64,000 nucleotides of DNA, taken from the NCBI RefSeq assembly GCF_950295315.1, contig NC_080164.1:9674665-9738664 (forward strand). The letters run 5' to 3'. This DNA comes from Erinaceus europaeus (lineage: Eukaryota; Chordata; Mammalia; Eulipotyphla; Erinaceidae). Below are positions 42,573 through 53,330 of the stretch, piece after piece. The notes under the pieces were generated by a model that saw only the letters and a program-made list of their open reading frames with translations, did no database searches and was not told the DNA's origin. A program made the translations under genes and the position numbers. Within the stretch, counting starts at the first letter, position 1, and every line of letters begins with the position of its first letter.

Positions 42573-43680
42573 CCCCAAGCTTTGAATTTCCAAGAGGTGC
42601 AAGTTTTTATCAGAGAAAATGCAACTAAAGACAATAGTGAGATACCACTTCTCTCCTGTGAGAATGTCATTCATCAGAAAGGATGATAACAACAAATTCT
42701 GGGGAGGTTGTGGGGACAAAGGACCCCTCCCTGCCCTGCTGGTGGGAATGTGAATTGGTCCAGCCCCTGTGAAGAGAAGTCTGGATGACACTCAGAAGGC
42801 TAGAGATGGACCTTCCTTCCTCTCCTGGAGATATATGCTAAGGAATCAAACACACCCATCTAAAAAAAAAATTTAAAAATCTGTGTGTACCTATGTTCAT
42901 AGCAGCACAATTTGTACTAGTCAAAACCTGGAAGCAACCCAAGTGTCTTCACAGTAGATGAGTGACTGATGTGGTTTATACACACAATGGAATACTATTC
43001 AGCTACTAAGAATGATGAATTCACCTTCTTCTCTTCATTTTGGATGGAGCTTGAAGGAATCCTGTGAAGTGAGATCAGCCAGAAAGAGAAGGATGAATAT
43101 GGGATGATCTCACGCACAGACAGAAGTGGAGAAATAAGAACAGAAGGGAAAACACAAATTAAAACATGGACTAGTCTGGGGTATTGCACAAAAGCAAAGG
43201 ACTCTGGGGAAGGAGGGCAGGGAGAGGGTTGGGGTGAGGGGACACTTTCTAATCCTGGTCCATGATGATGGATCTAATTTGGAGGTGAGGGTGTTTTGCA
43301 GACACCTGTCTTGGTGAGCTGAGAAACTGTACCCATGTGTCAAGAACCATAAACTTTGTTGTTGTTTTTTTAAATTTCTTTATATTTATTTTCCCTTTTG
43401 TTGCCCTTGTTGTTATACTATTATTGTTGTTATTGATGTCGTCATTGTTAGATAGGACAGAGAGAATGGAGAGAGGAGGGGAAGACAGAGACAGGGAGAG
43501 AAAGACAGACACTTGCAGACCTGCTTCACTGCCTGTGAAGTGACTCCCCTGCAGGTGGGGAGCCGGGGGCTTGAACTGGGATCCTTACACTGGTCTTCAT
43601 GCTTTGCACTATGTATGTTTAACCCTCTGTGCTACCACCCAACTCCCAAGAACCGTAAACTTTGAACCTCCCATGACAAA
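42573..43680 (+). mobile_element. L1 ORF2 end and 3'UTR, split by a SINE-A
   Basis: 'gataccacttctctcctgtg', 'ccctgctggtgggaatgtga' and 'ctatgttcatagcagcacaa' mark ORF2's 3' part. The final 17 or so bases reappear after the SINE at 43648-43680. Confidence 0.92.
43358..43647 (-). mobile_element. SINE-A with 16-bp target duplication
   Basis: Flanks 'aagaaccataaacttt' (43342-43357) and 'aagaaccgtaaacttt' (43648-43663), one change. Confidence 0.94.
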
Positions 43681-44162
43681 AACAGAAACAGAAACAGAAA
43701 AAAGAAGTGACGGTTTCAGTAACTCTGGATGTCTGAGTAGGGAGGAGGGAGGGTATTCTGGGAGCTGTTTGCTGTCTTTATTTTGAAAATCCCACAAGGG
43801 CCTGTGCGGGTGGTCTGTTCTGTCTCTGGCTGGACATCAAACCCACAGCCCTCAGAAACCCCCTCTCACCTGGAGCCGGGGCGGGGGTGCCTTAGCAGGT
43901 CTTCCTCAGGGGTTCCCTTCACCATCATTCTTTCTACTGTCCACTTTAAGCCCATGAGCCTGGACCCAGGAGAAACCAGGTAAGAGCAGACTGGGTGAGC
44001 TCCAGCCACAGCACCAGAGAGGTCCTGGCCCAAATGACAGACAGTGGGGCCAGAGGGCTGGGGCAGGGCCTGGTCAGTCTGTGGGGATCCTCCCTCTCCA
44101 GTCCTCTTATCCAACCTCCCAGGTGGGATCACCTGTGGATAAATAGGTCACATTTGGACTAT
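43681..44162. other. Unique sequence
   Basis: Short (gaaaca)n at 43681-43700, then GC-richer unique DNA. ORFs have no recognised content. Confidence 0.35.
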
Positions 44163-44622
44163 TTATTTATTTGCCACCAGGGTTTTGTCTGGGGCTCAGT
44201 GGCTGCAAAACAAATCCATCACTCCCAGCAGCCATTTTTCCCTTTTTTAAAAATGTAATTTGTTACTTCTTTTGATAAGACAGAAATTGAGCAAGGAAAG
44301 GGAGATGAAAAGGGAGAGAGTGGGCAGAGGATAGATAGCATAGTGGCTATGCAAACGGACTCTCATGCCTGAGGATCCAAAGTCCCAGGTTCAATTCCCC
44401 ATACCACCAAAAACCAGAGCTGAGCAGTACTCTGGTGAGGAAGGAAGGAAGGAAGGAAGGAAGGAAGGAAGGAAGGAAGGAAGGGAGTAAGAGACACCTA
44501 CAGACCTACTTCACCGCTCTTGAAGCTTCCTCCCTGTTGGTGGGGAATTAGGTGGGGGTCGAACCTGGGTCCCCACACATGGTAACATGCACACTCAGCT
44601 GACTGTGCCTCGGCCTGACCCC
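44163..44622 (-). mobile_element. Long-tail SINE, split by a SINE-D
   Basis: Reversed parts at 44163-44318 ('gccaccagggttttgtctgg') and 44487-44622 ('acctacttcaccgctcttga'). Confidence 0.8.
44319..44486 (+). mobile_element. SINE-D with (GGAA)n tail
   Basis: 'catgcctgaggatccaaagt', 'aaccagagctgagcagtact', then about 12 GGAA units at 44437-44486. Confidence 0.88.
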
Positions 44623-45549
44623 TGACCCCCAACCCCCTGAGGTTTGGACTAATCTATCAGCGATGCTGGGTCACACACAGAGAAAGGGTAAAGAGTCCAG
44701 CACGTCACTCTGGCTTTGCCTCTCTGAGTTGCCCCCTGCCAGGCCCTGGGCTACAGGCGAAAGTGGGTCAGACACGCTTTCCAGTCTCAGGGGTTCACAG
44801 TGTCACAGAGGGAGACTCAAGGACAACCCAGGGGAATTGCAACAGTTACTATTTTGGGAAGGCCACTGACGTGCTGGTATTTTGACGTCAGCTCTGTGCC
44901 TCCCGGAGACCCTGGATTATCTGTGGAGAAACAGAAGCTCAGGGTGGTCAAGGCCCCTCATCCAGCCAGTAAGTAGCAGAGGCTGAACTCAGGTGCCCAG
45001 CTGCCCCCTGCCCAGCCCCAGCTAGAGTCACGAGGCCTCAGGGGACCCCCAGTGTGTGTGTGTGGGTGTGTTTCTCCCAGATAGGAGGCCTGCAGAGGGC
45101 ACTGCATCTGTTCAGTCATTGTTCTCTGGCTCTGGCTAAGATGGACCCTGCCCCATGTAGGTAGTCACACCTCCAGACTCCCAGGACGGGCTCTCCTAGG
45201 CACTCAGGGAATCTGGCATGTCAGGGGTGGAGGCAGTGAAGAAGCAGGTGGCCCAGGACGGGGCCCTGGCCAGGGCTCACTCAGGGAGGGCCAGTCCAGC
45301 TGCTGCTGCTGACGCCTGAAGAACCGCAGGGAACCCTGGGTGTGGAGCAGAGTCAGCTGGAAACGGAAGCCCACAGAGGGCCTGGGGTCCTGCAGCAAAG
45401 GATGAGCAAGGGGGAATGTTCCAGAATGTGGGCAGACCCAAGGTAGAGGGGACCCAAGGGGGTAAACCAGGTTTAGTGAGCAAGCAAAATGCAGGGTCTG
45501 GTTGGAATCTCCTAGACGCAAGGCACAGAACACTCTGGTCTTACTGAGG
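44623..45549. other. Unique GC-rich sequence
   Basis: Contains a 122-codon minus-strand ORF (45204-45572) without recognised domain. No canonical splice context or conserved motif that I can name. Confidence 0.4.
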
Positions 45550-45680
45550 CCAGGTAGGGGACACAGTGACATAGCACAGGACTAGCAATGTGCAAGGTCC
45601 CAGGTTCAGACCCCAGCACTGCATATGCAGGGGTTCTGAGCTCACTCTCAGATTAAATAAACAAATACATCTTTTAAAAT
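45550..45680 (+). mobile_element. SINE-D-like, degenerate
   Basis: 'aaggtcccaggttcagaccc' and 'cagcactgcatatgcagggg', A-rich end. Confidence 0.5.
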
Positions 45681-45687
45681 GAAGTAA

Positions 45688-46000
45688 GAGGGCAGGATGG
45701 TGGTGTATCTAGTGCAAAGCAAAAGGATCTTGGTTTGAACCCCCGGCTCCCCACCTGCAGGGGGGGTCATCTCGCAAGCAGTGAAGCAGGTCTGCAGGTG
45801 TCTGTCTTTCTCTCCCCCTCTCTGTCTTCCCCTCCTCTCTCCATTTCTCTCTGTCCTATCCAACAACAACAACGGCAGCATCAATAACAACAGAAACAAT
45901 GGAAAAAAGATGGCTTCCAGGAGCAGTGGATTTGTAGTGCAGACACCAAGCCCCAGTGATAACCCTGGAGGAAAAAAAAAAGAAAAGAAAAGAAAAGAAG
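45688..46000 (+). mobile_element. SINE-A, long form
   Basis: Shortened head, complete tail with 'atggcttccaggagcagtgg' and an (aaaag)n end. Confidence 0.9.
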
Positions 46001-46007
46001 AAAGAGG

Positions 46008-46200
46008 ACAAGGGACCAAGAGATAGCTCAGCCAGTAACGTGCAGGTATTGCTTTGAATGAGGCCATGAGTTCAATTCCCAGCACCACATGAGAGCACCA
46101 TGGACATCACTGAAGGAAAATCCACAAATAGGAGAGCAGTGTTTGGATGTCTCTCTCTCTCTGTCTCTCTGTCTCTCCCTCTATCTGTCTATCTCTGTCA
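46008..46200 (+). mobile_element. SINE-E
   Basis: 'gaccaagagatagctcagcc', 'tgagttcaattcccagcacc', CT-rich 3' part. Confidence 0.7.
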
Positions 46201-46423
46201 TTCTCTAAGCATGTAGAGTGGTGCGCCTGGTGAAGAGCATATACCACCAAGACCCTGGACCTGGTTTCAAGATCCCACTCCCCACCTGCTGGGGAGACAC
46301 TTCATGAGCAGTGAAGCAGGTCTACAGGTGTCTATCTCTCTCTGTCTCTCTCTCTCTTCCTTCTCTCTCAGTTTCTCTCCATCTTATCCAATAAAATGGA
46401 AGAAAAAGTGGCCTCCAGGAACA

Positions 46424-46432
46424 GTCAGCACT
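46424..46432. repeat. Target-site duplication, left copy (second Vingi)
   Basis: 'gtcagcact', exact copy at 46854-46862. Confidence 0.85.
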
Positions 46433-46853
46433 TCTTCTTCTTCTGGCATTTGCCCTTCTTCCGTAGCCAGTCAGCAGCGTCAGGTTGAGCCTGATGTCAA
46501 GTTTCGAGACCTCCTTTGAATCTGGAGAGGTGGCAGTCGTTGACTATGTGGGTCATAGTCTGTGTGTAGCCGCAGGGGCAGTTCGGGTCGTCTCTGGTTC
46601 CCCAGCGATGGAACATAGCGGCGCACCGGCCATGGCCTGTTCGATAGCGATTGAGGAGGGCCCAGTCATAACGTGCTAGGTCAAAGCCGGGTGGACGCTC
46701 GCAGGGGTCTGTGATGAGGTGTTTGTTCTTTACCTCAGCTGACTGCCAACTCTGTTTCCAAGAGTCTGGAACAGAGAAGTTCAGTGTAGGCGTAGGGGAC
46801 CAGGTTGGGTGACGAGACATCAAGCGTTGGACAGGGTGGGTGAAGATATCCGT
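46433..46853 (-). mobile_element. Vingi, 5'-truncated 3' fragment
   Basis: 421 bp matching 5453-5876 with roughly 20 differences by eye. The minus-strand frame starts at DIFTHPVQRLMSRHP. It keeps ALLNRYRTGHGRC, CPCGYTQTMTHIVNDC and ends in (GAA)n. A T-to-G change makes a premature stop at 46497-46499. It lacks the frameshift that the larger copy has near 5770, so it shows the family's uninterrupted C-terminus there. Confidence 0.92.
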
Positions 46854-46862
46854 GTCAGCACT
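46854..46862. repeat. Target-site duplication, right copy (second Vingi)
   Basis: Exact copy of 46424-46432. Confidence 0.85.
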
Positions 46863-47136
46863 AAGCTTCAGCAACAACCCTGCTGGTAAGAAAAATTTAA
46901 AAAGAAAGAAAAGAATTTCAGACCTGGCTTGGGGGAGGCTTGTTAATGTCGTGCAGATGCAAGGCCCATGGCTCATTCCCACACTGCATTAAAGATAATA
47001 ATAAAACAAAAGACCATTTCAACAATGAGATTTTAGGATAAATACTTAAGCTATAGTAAATGTATAAGACACTTTCTCACTCAAAGCTATTTACTGTGTA
47101 TCTGAAGTGCAAATTTAGCTGGACAACCTGTATCTT

Positions 47137-47275
47137 GTTTACTTATTTACTTGCTTATTCATTCATTCATTTATCGCCAGGTACAGACAGAGTGGTGGAG
47201 AGGCAAAGAGAAAGCATAAGAGGCCACGCTTCTGAGACCTCCTTCAATGTAGTGGAGGCAGGGCTCAAACCCAAG
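47137..47275 (-). mobile_element. SINE-C-like, degenerate
   Basis: (attc)n tail, GA-rich middle, 'ggcagggctcaaacccaag'. Confidence 0.5.
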
Positions 47276-47637
47276 TGAGCTTTTTGTTGTTGTTGTTGCT
47301 GCTCCTGGCTGAGGCTGAGGGCACCTCAGGAAGCTGGTTTGGGAGTAATGATGAACAGGAGCTGGGCAGGTACTGCCCCCTAGGGGCCTACAGCAATTGG
47401 AGCCCCCAAGTCCCATTCTCTCCCCATCCCCAAGCTCCCGCCAGATTCCTCTTCAGTTTAGATGCAACCCCCCCACCCCAGAATCCTTGTCTCAGAGCAA
47501 GGCAGAGACCAGCCCTAATGAGAAGGTATCCAGCACAGCTCACAGAATTCTTACTCTGCCCTTACAATGTCTCACCACCTCCCTCCTCCAGGACCTACAA
47601 TGTTTCCCACTGCCTAGAGCACCAAATCTTTCTTTTT
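47276..47637. other. Unique sequence
   Basis: Begins with (GTT)n. A 138-codon plus-strand ORF (47275-47691) ends inside a SINE and is not supported. Confidence 0.35.
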
Positions 47638-47855
47638 TTCTTAATGTTTGTTTGTTTATTTATTTATTGGACAGAAACAGAGAGAAATTGAAAGGGGAGG
47701 GGACAGAGAGGGAAATAAACAGAGAGACACCTGCAGCCCTGCTTCAACACTCGTAAAGCTTTCACCCTGCAGGTGGGGGGGAGTCAAGGGCTTGAACTTG
47801 TGTTCTTGTGCATTGTGATGTGTGCACTTAACCAGGTGTACCTTGCCTGTCCCCC
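47638..47855 (-). mobile_element. SINE-B
   Basis: Reversed; 'gggcttgaacttgtgttctt', end 'taccttgcctgtcccc'. Confidence 0.9.
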
Positions 47856-48850
47856 GTGGAGCACTAAACTCAATGTCTCTGGCTTTCAAGAAGCTACTCC
47901 TGTAAGGGCCTCACACATGCCCGCTGCTCTGAGCAGAGAGCTCCTGGGTAACCCTGGACCAGTGGTTCAGTTCAGCTCCTCCCTCGGGTGATGGTCAGAA
48001 CTGGAAGAGGAAAGACCCTCAGGGGAGTCCGTCCTCAACCCCTTGTGGACCAGACTGGAGACTCCAGGCTCAGCAAAGAGGAAGGACACCCTCACAGCTA
48101 CCTCTCCACCCTTTGGGGATCAACCCTGGTCTGTGCCAAGAAGCTGCTCGGGCAGCTGTCTATACAAGGTCCTCCAAGGTCCTCTATATAAGGTACTCCT
48201 TCTCTCCTCTCCCCCATCAGTGGCAGCCCAGCCCCGACCACCGCCAGCCCCCGTGTCCTCTTCCCTGGCCACAACTCCAACTTCTCTTTCTGAACTCTTC
48301 TTTGAGCAGAGCACTGGGAATGTTGTGACATCCTCTGATTACAGCACAGCAGCTTAATCATAGTTATTAAATAACTAAAGATTTGCTTAATTTGGTAATT
48401 GCTGTGTGAAGAAGAAGAAGATAACGAATAAGAAGGAGGAGGAGGAGGAGGAGAAGAAGAAAAAAAATAGCTCACATGCTTTGGAATCAGATTACCCGGG
48501 TTTGTTTACATTTTTTTCTAAACCAGTACATCTCCGCTGAGTTCATCCTGGAGGAAAAAAAAAAAGTGGGTTTTTTTGTTTGTTTGTTTTTGCAGCTGAG
48601 AGTGTCCCTAGACCAGAGGATTCTGTGACCTGTGCTGGTACTGGTACAGCAGGGAGCTTTCAAAGGAAAGCCTTGATTTCTTCTGCTCTCAGTGTCCTTT
48701 CTGTAGAAACACACACACACTGACTAACATTTGAACAAGATCAGTTGTTCAGTATAAAGTTTAACTCTTCATTAAAATCAAGATTGCAAAAGAGATGCTT
48801 CGTATTTATTTCATTTTATGTGTTGAAAAATATTTTTAAAAGATTTCTTT
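47856..48850. other. Unique sequence with a GA/GGA-rich patch
   Basis: Nearly 1 kb without a named repeat. Purine patch (gaa/gga)n at 48408-48467. 'cctctatataaggtactcct' at 48180 is TATA-like but isolated. Confidence 0.4.
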
Positions 48851-49062
48851 TAGGGACGGAGCAGTGGTACACATGATTGAGGACACACGTTCCCGTGCAC
48901 AAGGACCCAGGTTCAAGTCCTCGGCTCCCCACCTGCAGAGGGGAAGTTTCATAGGTGGTGAAGCTGGTCTGCAGGTGTCTCTCTTTCTCTCTCCCTCTCT
49001 ATCTCCCTCTCCCCTATCAACTTCTCTTGGTCCTATCAAAATGAAAAAGAAATAAAAATAAT
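48851..49062 (+). mobile_element. SINE-B
   Basis: 'ttagggacggagcagtggta' head; box B 'ggttcaagtcctcggctccc'. Confidence 0.88.
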
Positions 49063-49065
49063 TAA

Positions 49066-49116
49066 TATATATATTTATTTTATGTATTCCATTAGAGAGA
49101 GGGGAGAAGGGGAGAT

Positions 49117-49163
<47 letters not shown>

Positions 49164-49262
49164 CCAGAGTGTCACTGTGGTACATGCAGTCCTGGGGATT
49201 GAACTTGAGACCTCATGCTTCCAGGGTCCCAGACTCTACCACTTTGCTACCTCCTGGGCCAT
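49066..49262 (-). mobile_element. SINE-C with (GA)n
   Basis: Reversed; GA tract 49119-49159; end 'gctacctcctgggcc'. Confidence 0.85.
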
Positions 49263-49264
49263 TA

Positions 49265-49542
49265 GGATTTTTTTATAATACTTATTTATTTATTCCCTTT
49301 TGTTGCCCTTGTTGTTTTTTATTGTTGTTGTTGTTGTTGTTGGATAGGACAGAGAGAACTGGAGAGAGGAGGGGAAGACAGAAAGGGGGAGAGAAAGACA
49401 GACACCTGCAGACCTGCTTCACCGCCTGTGAAGTGACTCCTCTGCAGGTGGGTGAGCCTGGGGCTGGAACCAGGATCCTTAGGCCGGTCTTTGTGCTTTG
49501 TGCCACATGCGCCTAACCCGCTGCGCTACTGCCTGACTCCGC
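49265..49542 (-). mobile_element. SINE-A
   Basis: Reversed full copy; end 'gctactgcctgactcc'. Confidence 0.93.
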
Positions 49543-49697
49543 CATTGATTTGTTTGTTAGTTTATAAGGATTAATCAAATGATTTGTGGAGTTTTTTCCA
49601 AGAAAAAGAGTTATTGCTACATTCTACTGTTTTTAACATGGAGCTAGCTGAAAGTAGATGAAGTTATAAGGAGTCCATGAGCTCTATATGTGTCTGT

Positions 49698-49722
49698 CAT
49701 CATCATCATCATCATCATCATT
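49698..49722. repeat. (ATC)n
   Basis: Eight ATC units. Confidence 0.97.
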
Positions 49723-49782
49723 ATCCAAGGATTCATTCTAGTGTGACACCACCCCTCCTGTCAGACATTCCCCCCCCCTCTC

Positions 49783-50020
49783 ATTTCAGATAGAAAAAGA
49801 GAGAGGGAGAGACTCAGAGAGAGAAAGAGACACCACCGCACCCTCCTGCCATCCACGGAGCTCCCCCTGGTGCTGTGCACGGTGCTCCTGTGTGGTGCCA
49901 GTGGTGCTGGAACCCAGTTCATCACAGAGCACCAACATGGGGGGCTGAGGACTTCCTCTGGCTACAGGTTCAATTCCTGGCACCACCTTGTGCCAGAGCT
50001 GAGCGGTGCTCTGATCTTCT
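49783..50020 (-). mobile_element. SINE-E followed by an opposing SINE-D 3' part
   Basis: Reversed SINE-E at 49783-49930 ('gctccccctggtgctgtgca'). A forward SINE-D-like stretch at 49945-50020 ('gccagagctgagcggtgctc'). Confidence 0.6.
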
Positions 50021-50603
50021 GCAACACCCCCCCCCCCCCGTAAATTTCAAAACAGATCACAGAAGGGCCTTCTCCAAAGGAGAGCAGAAGTATCAAGGGG
50101 CCTATATTGGGAACAACTGCTGAAAGGAACAACATAAAACAGACCCTGGCACGCAGCAGGGGGACCTCGTGACTAAGTGGAGCCTGGGGACAGCTGCAAG
50201 GAATTAGAGCAGCTGGCAGGGCAGCAGAGGGGAGGCCCGGCTGTCCCTCCCACAAGCCTTGTTGTCCTGGGAGGGCCCCAGGGAAGGGGCTGAAGGGGCT
50301 GGAGCCAGTGCCCCACACAGCATCTAAATGGGAATCAGCATGTGGTTTCCAGAGGCTGGAGGTTCTGTGCGTCCTGGGACCCCCAGGTTGGGGGTGGGGG
50401 ATCGGCTAGTGGAGAGGCTGGAGCCCCCCAGTGCTGGCTGTGGAGGATCAATCTGTCTGTCAGTGTGTGTCCTCAGGGCTGGGGCCCAAGCAGGAGGGAG
50501 CAGCTGAGGCTGCAGGCAGCAAGCTTGGCCAAGGCAGGGGCCTCTGGATCCAATTTCACACTGTACCACATTCTCTGAACCTTGGCCTTGACCATGGAGG
50601 TGG
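50021..50603. other. Unique GC-rich sequence
   Basis: C15 run at 50026-50039. ORFs to 118 codons have no recognised content. Confidence 0.4.
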
Positions 50604-50687
50604 TGTGTGTGTGTGTATGTGGGTGTGTGTGGGTGTGTGTGTGTGTGTGCGTGCGTGTGCGTGCGTGTGCGTGCGCGTGCGTGTGTA
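50604..50687. repeat. (TG)n with CG interruptions
   Basis: TG repeat grading into 'gcgtgcgtgt' units. Confidence 0.96.
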
Positions 50688-50805
50688 ATTTTCTTCTGTT
50701 TTTTTTTTTCAGATTTAACAGTAGTTATCTGTTTCCCCCCCTTTTTTTTGAGTCTCCTAGTAATTGACTCCTCTTTATTTTATTTTTTAACATTTTAGAT
50801 ATTTT

Positions 50806-50982
50806 TTAAATCAAGCATCTTTTAACATTTTTTAAATTTTATTTCCTTTTGCTGCCCTTGTTGTTTTATTGTTGTAGTTATTGATGTTGTTGTTGGATAA
50901 GACAGAGAGAAAGGGAGAGAGGAGGGGAAGACAGAGAGAGGGAGAGAAAGACAGACACCTGCAGACCTGCTTTACCGCTTGT
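50806..50982 (-). mobile_element. SINE-A, 5'-truncated, with target duplication
   Basis: The reversed copy stops in the middle of the body at 'taccgcttgt'. Flanks share 'aacattttagatatttt' (50789-50805, 50983-50999). Confidence 0.88.
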
Positions 50983-50999
50983 AACATTTTAGATATTTT

Positions 51000-51150
51000 A
51001 ATGACAGACCTACAGAGAGAGAGAGAGAGATACAGACAGACAAACCAGAGCACTGCTCAGCTCTTGCTTATGGCAGTGCAGGGGATTGAACCTGAGACCT
51101 CAGAGACTCATGAAAGTCATTTGCATAATCATGATGCTATCTCTCTGGCC
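51000..51150 (-). mobile_element. SINE-D
   Basis: Reversed; 'gagcactgctcagctcttgc', 'atcatgatgctatctctctg'. Confidence 0.75.
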
Positions 51151-51164
51151 TGATTTCTTCTTTT

Positions 51165-51337
51165 TAAATTTTTACTTTTTAATTGTTTTTCAATAGAAAG
51201 ACAAAGAAGAGAGAAAGATTGAAAAAGATCACAGCAGCCAAGCTTCTTTCAGTGCGGTGTGTGTGTGGGGGGGGGCTTGAACTTGGGCAGGTTTCACAAA
51301 GAACAAAGCAACACACCGAGTGAGCTATTTCCCTCTT
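51165..51337 (-). mobile_element. SINE-E, degenerate
   Basis: GA-rich middle, 'gcttgaacttgggcaggttt', end 'gtgagctatttccctc'. Confidence 0.55.
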
Positions 51338-51440
51338 ATGAGGGATCTATTCGTGGGCTAACAGGATCCTGCAGTAACAAGGATGAAGTCCCACACCACA
51401 CCCAACAGCCACCGTAGTTCTCACAAAGAGAGGTTGACTG

Positions 51441-52046
51441 GGAAGTCGGACGGTAGCACAGCGGGTTAAGCGCATGTGGCGCAAAGTGCAAGGACCTCAC
51501 GGACTGGCAGAAGGATCCCAGTTTGAACCCCCGGCTCCCCACCTGCAGGGGAGTCGCTTCACGGGAGGTGAAGCAGGTCTGCAGGTGTCTGTCTTTCTCT
51601 CCCCCTCTCTGTCTTCCTCTCTCCATTTCTCTCTGTCTTATCCAACAATGACGACATCAATAACAACAATAGTAACTACAACAATAAAACAACAAGGGCA
51701 CCAAAAGGGAATAAATAAATATTAAAAGAAAAAACTTTAAAAAAATAAAAAGAAGAAGAAGAAAAAATACAGACTGGGAGTATGGATCAACCAGTCAACA
51801 CCCATGTTCAGCAGGGAAGCAATTACAGAAGTCAGACCTTCAGTCTTCTGCATCGCATAGTGACCCTGGGTCCATACTCCCAGAGGGATAGAGAATAGGA
51901 AAGCTATCAGGGGAGGGGATGGGATACGGAGTTCTGGTGGTGGGAATTGTGTGGCGTTATACCCCTCCTATCCTATGGTTTTGTTAATGTCTCCTTTTTA
52001 AAAATAAATAATAATAATAATAATAAATTAAAACCAATTTAAAAAG
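51441..52046 (+). mobile_element. Chimeric retrocopy: SINE-A fused to LINE 3'UTR
   Basis: A full SINE-A (51441-51745) is followed, in the same orientation, by a group 2 LINE 3'UTR (about 51770-52046). One 14-bp duplication 'agagaggttgactg' encloses both (51427-51440 and 52047-52060). There is no separate duplication at the SINE/LINE junction. This is the signature of one insertion event with a template switch from LINE RNA to SINE RNA. Confidence 0.8.
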
Positions 52047-52060
52047 AGAGAGGTTGACTG

Positions 52061-52272
52061 CATTTTTAAAAAAATCATTTTATTTTATCTTGCCCAGACA
52101 GGAAGAAGTTGAGAAGGGAGGGGGAGGCCAGGAGAGAGAGAGAGAGAGTTGCCTGCAGGCCTGCTTCGCCACTCATGAAGCTTTCCCTTGCAGGTGGTGA
52201 CTAGGGGTTTGTACCTGGGTCCTTGAGCACCGTGACATGTGTACTCAACCAAGTGCGCTACCTCCAACACCG
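52061..52272 (-). mobile_element. SINE-B
   Basis: Reversed; 'ctaggggtttgtacctgggt', end 'gctacctccaacacc'. Confidence 0.85.
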
Positions 52273-52440
52273 CCATTTGTTTTCCAAGTTCATGTATCTC
52301 GATTCTCAAGATTCCACCTGTGTCTTTTACCTCCTTACTTATGTCACTAAGCGTCATCACCTCCAGTTCCATCCATTTTGTACTGAAGGACTAAATATCA
52401 TCTATTTTTAAAGATTTTTCTTTTTTTATCCCTCCCCCCC
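52273..52440 (-). mobile_element. L1 ORF2-end/3'UTR fragment
   Basis: 'atgtcactaagcgtcatcac' and 'ctccagttccatccattttg' match reversed L1. Confidence 0.7.
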
Positions 52441-52461
52441 ACTCTCTTTTTAATTTTCTTA

Positions 52462-52673
52462 GAACTAAGTCTGTTTTTTTAAATCATTATTTATTTATTG
52501 GATAGACAGCCAGAAATCAAGAGGGAAGGGGGGGATAGAGAGGAGAGACACCTGCAGCACTGCTTCACCACTCGTGAAGCTTTCCCCCTACAGGTGGGGA
52601 CGGGGTACTTGAACCTGGGTCCTTGCACATTGTAACGTGTGTGCTTAACCAAGTGCACCACCACCCAGCCCCA
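52462..52673 (-). mobile_element. SINE-B
   Basis: Reversed full copy; end 'caccaccacccagcccc'. Confidence 0.93.
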
Positions 52674-52677
52674 ATAT

Positions 52678-52828
52678 TTTTCTTTTAAAAAATGTTTTAT
52701 TTATTCATTTACTTATGAGAAGGAGCAGGGAGAACTGAGGCATCACTGTGGCAGACACGATGCTGGGGACAAATTCAGGATCTCATGCTTGAAAGTCTAA
52801 GACTTTCTTCGCTGGGCCAGAATATCAT
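52678..52828 (-). mobile_element. SINE-C
   Basis: Reversed; 'gaactgaggcatcactgtgg', 'ggatctcatgcttgaaagtc'. Confidence 0.75.
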
Positions 52829-52849
52829 CTTTTTATGCATTTTTTTTCT

Positions 52850-53255
52850 TTCTACTTGGATTTTAGAAATGGCTGGGGAGATTTAGTGTACTGCAAAAGA
52901 TTTTCCAGGCCGATGACCCCACCAATGTGTCCTGGAGCCTCCCTTCCCCAGAACCCTCCCCCAATAGAGAAAGAGAGAGGCAGGCTGGGAGTATGGATCG
53001 ACCTGTCAATGCCCATGTTCATCAGGAAGCAATTACAGAAGCCAGACCTTCCACCTTCTGCATCCCATAATGATCTTGGGTCCATACTCTCAGAGGGATA
53101 GAGACTGGGAAAGCTATGAGGGGAGGGGATGGGATTCGGAGTTCTGGTGGTGGGAATTGTACCCCTCTTATCCTATGGTCTTGTCAGTGTTTCTATTTTA
53201 TAAATAAATACATTTAAAAAAAAAAAAAAGAAAAAATCAAAAAAAAAAAAAAAAA
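52850..53255 (+). mobile_element. LINE 3'UTR, group 2
   Basis: 'ccaatgtgtcctggagcctc', 'gaggcaggctgggagtatgg' and 'ggagttctggtggtgggaat', then long A-runs. Confidence 0.8.
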
Positions 53256-53257
53256 AA

Positions 53258-53330
53258 GACTTTCCTGCCTGAGGTCCAAGGATCAGTCCTCAGTACCACC
53301 ACAAGCCAGAGCTGAGCAAACAAAACTACT
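53258..53330 (+). mobile_element. SINE-D fragment
   Basis: 'tcctgcctgaggtccaagga' and 'caagccagagctgagcaaac'. Confidence 0.65.

Larger units (their letters stand above)
46207..46910 (+). mobile_element. SINE-A, long form, split by a Vingi fragment
   Basis: Head and tail module at 46207-46432 ('gtggcctccaggaacagt'). The rest ('agcttcagcaacaaccctgc' and A-rich end) lies at 46854-46910. Confidence 0.87.

Noticed and set aside
45204..45572. 122-codon minus-strand ORF
   Set aside because: Proline/leucine-rich, no recognised domain, in a GC-rich block where long chance ORFs are expected.
48180..48200. TATA-like 'cctctatataaggtactcct'
   Set aside because: Isolated; no CpG island, initiator, downstream gene or LTR context.
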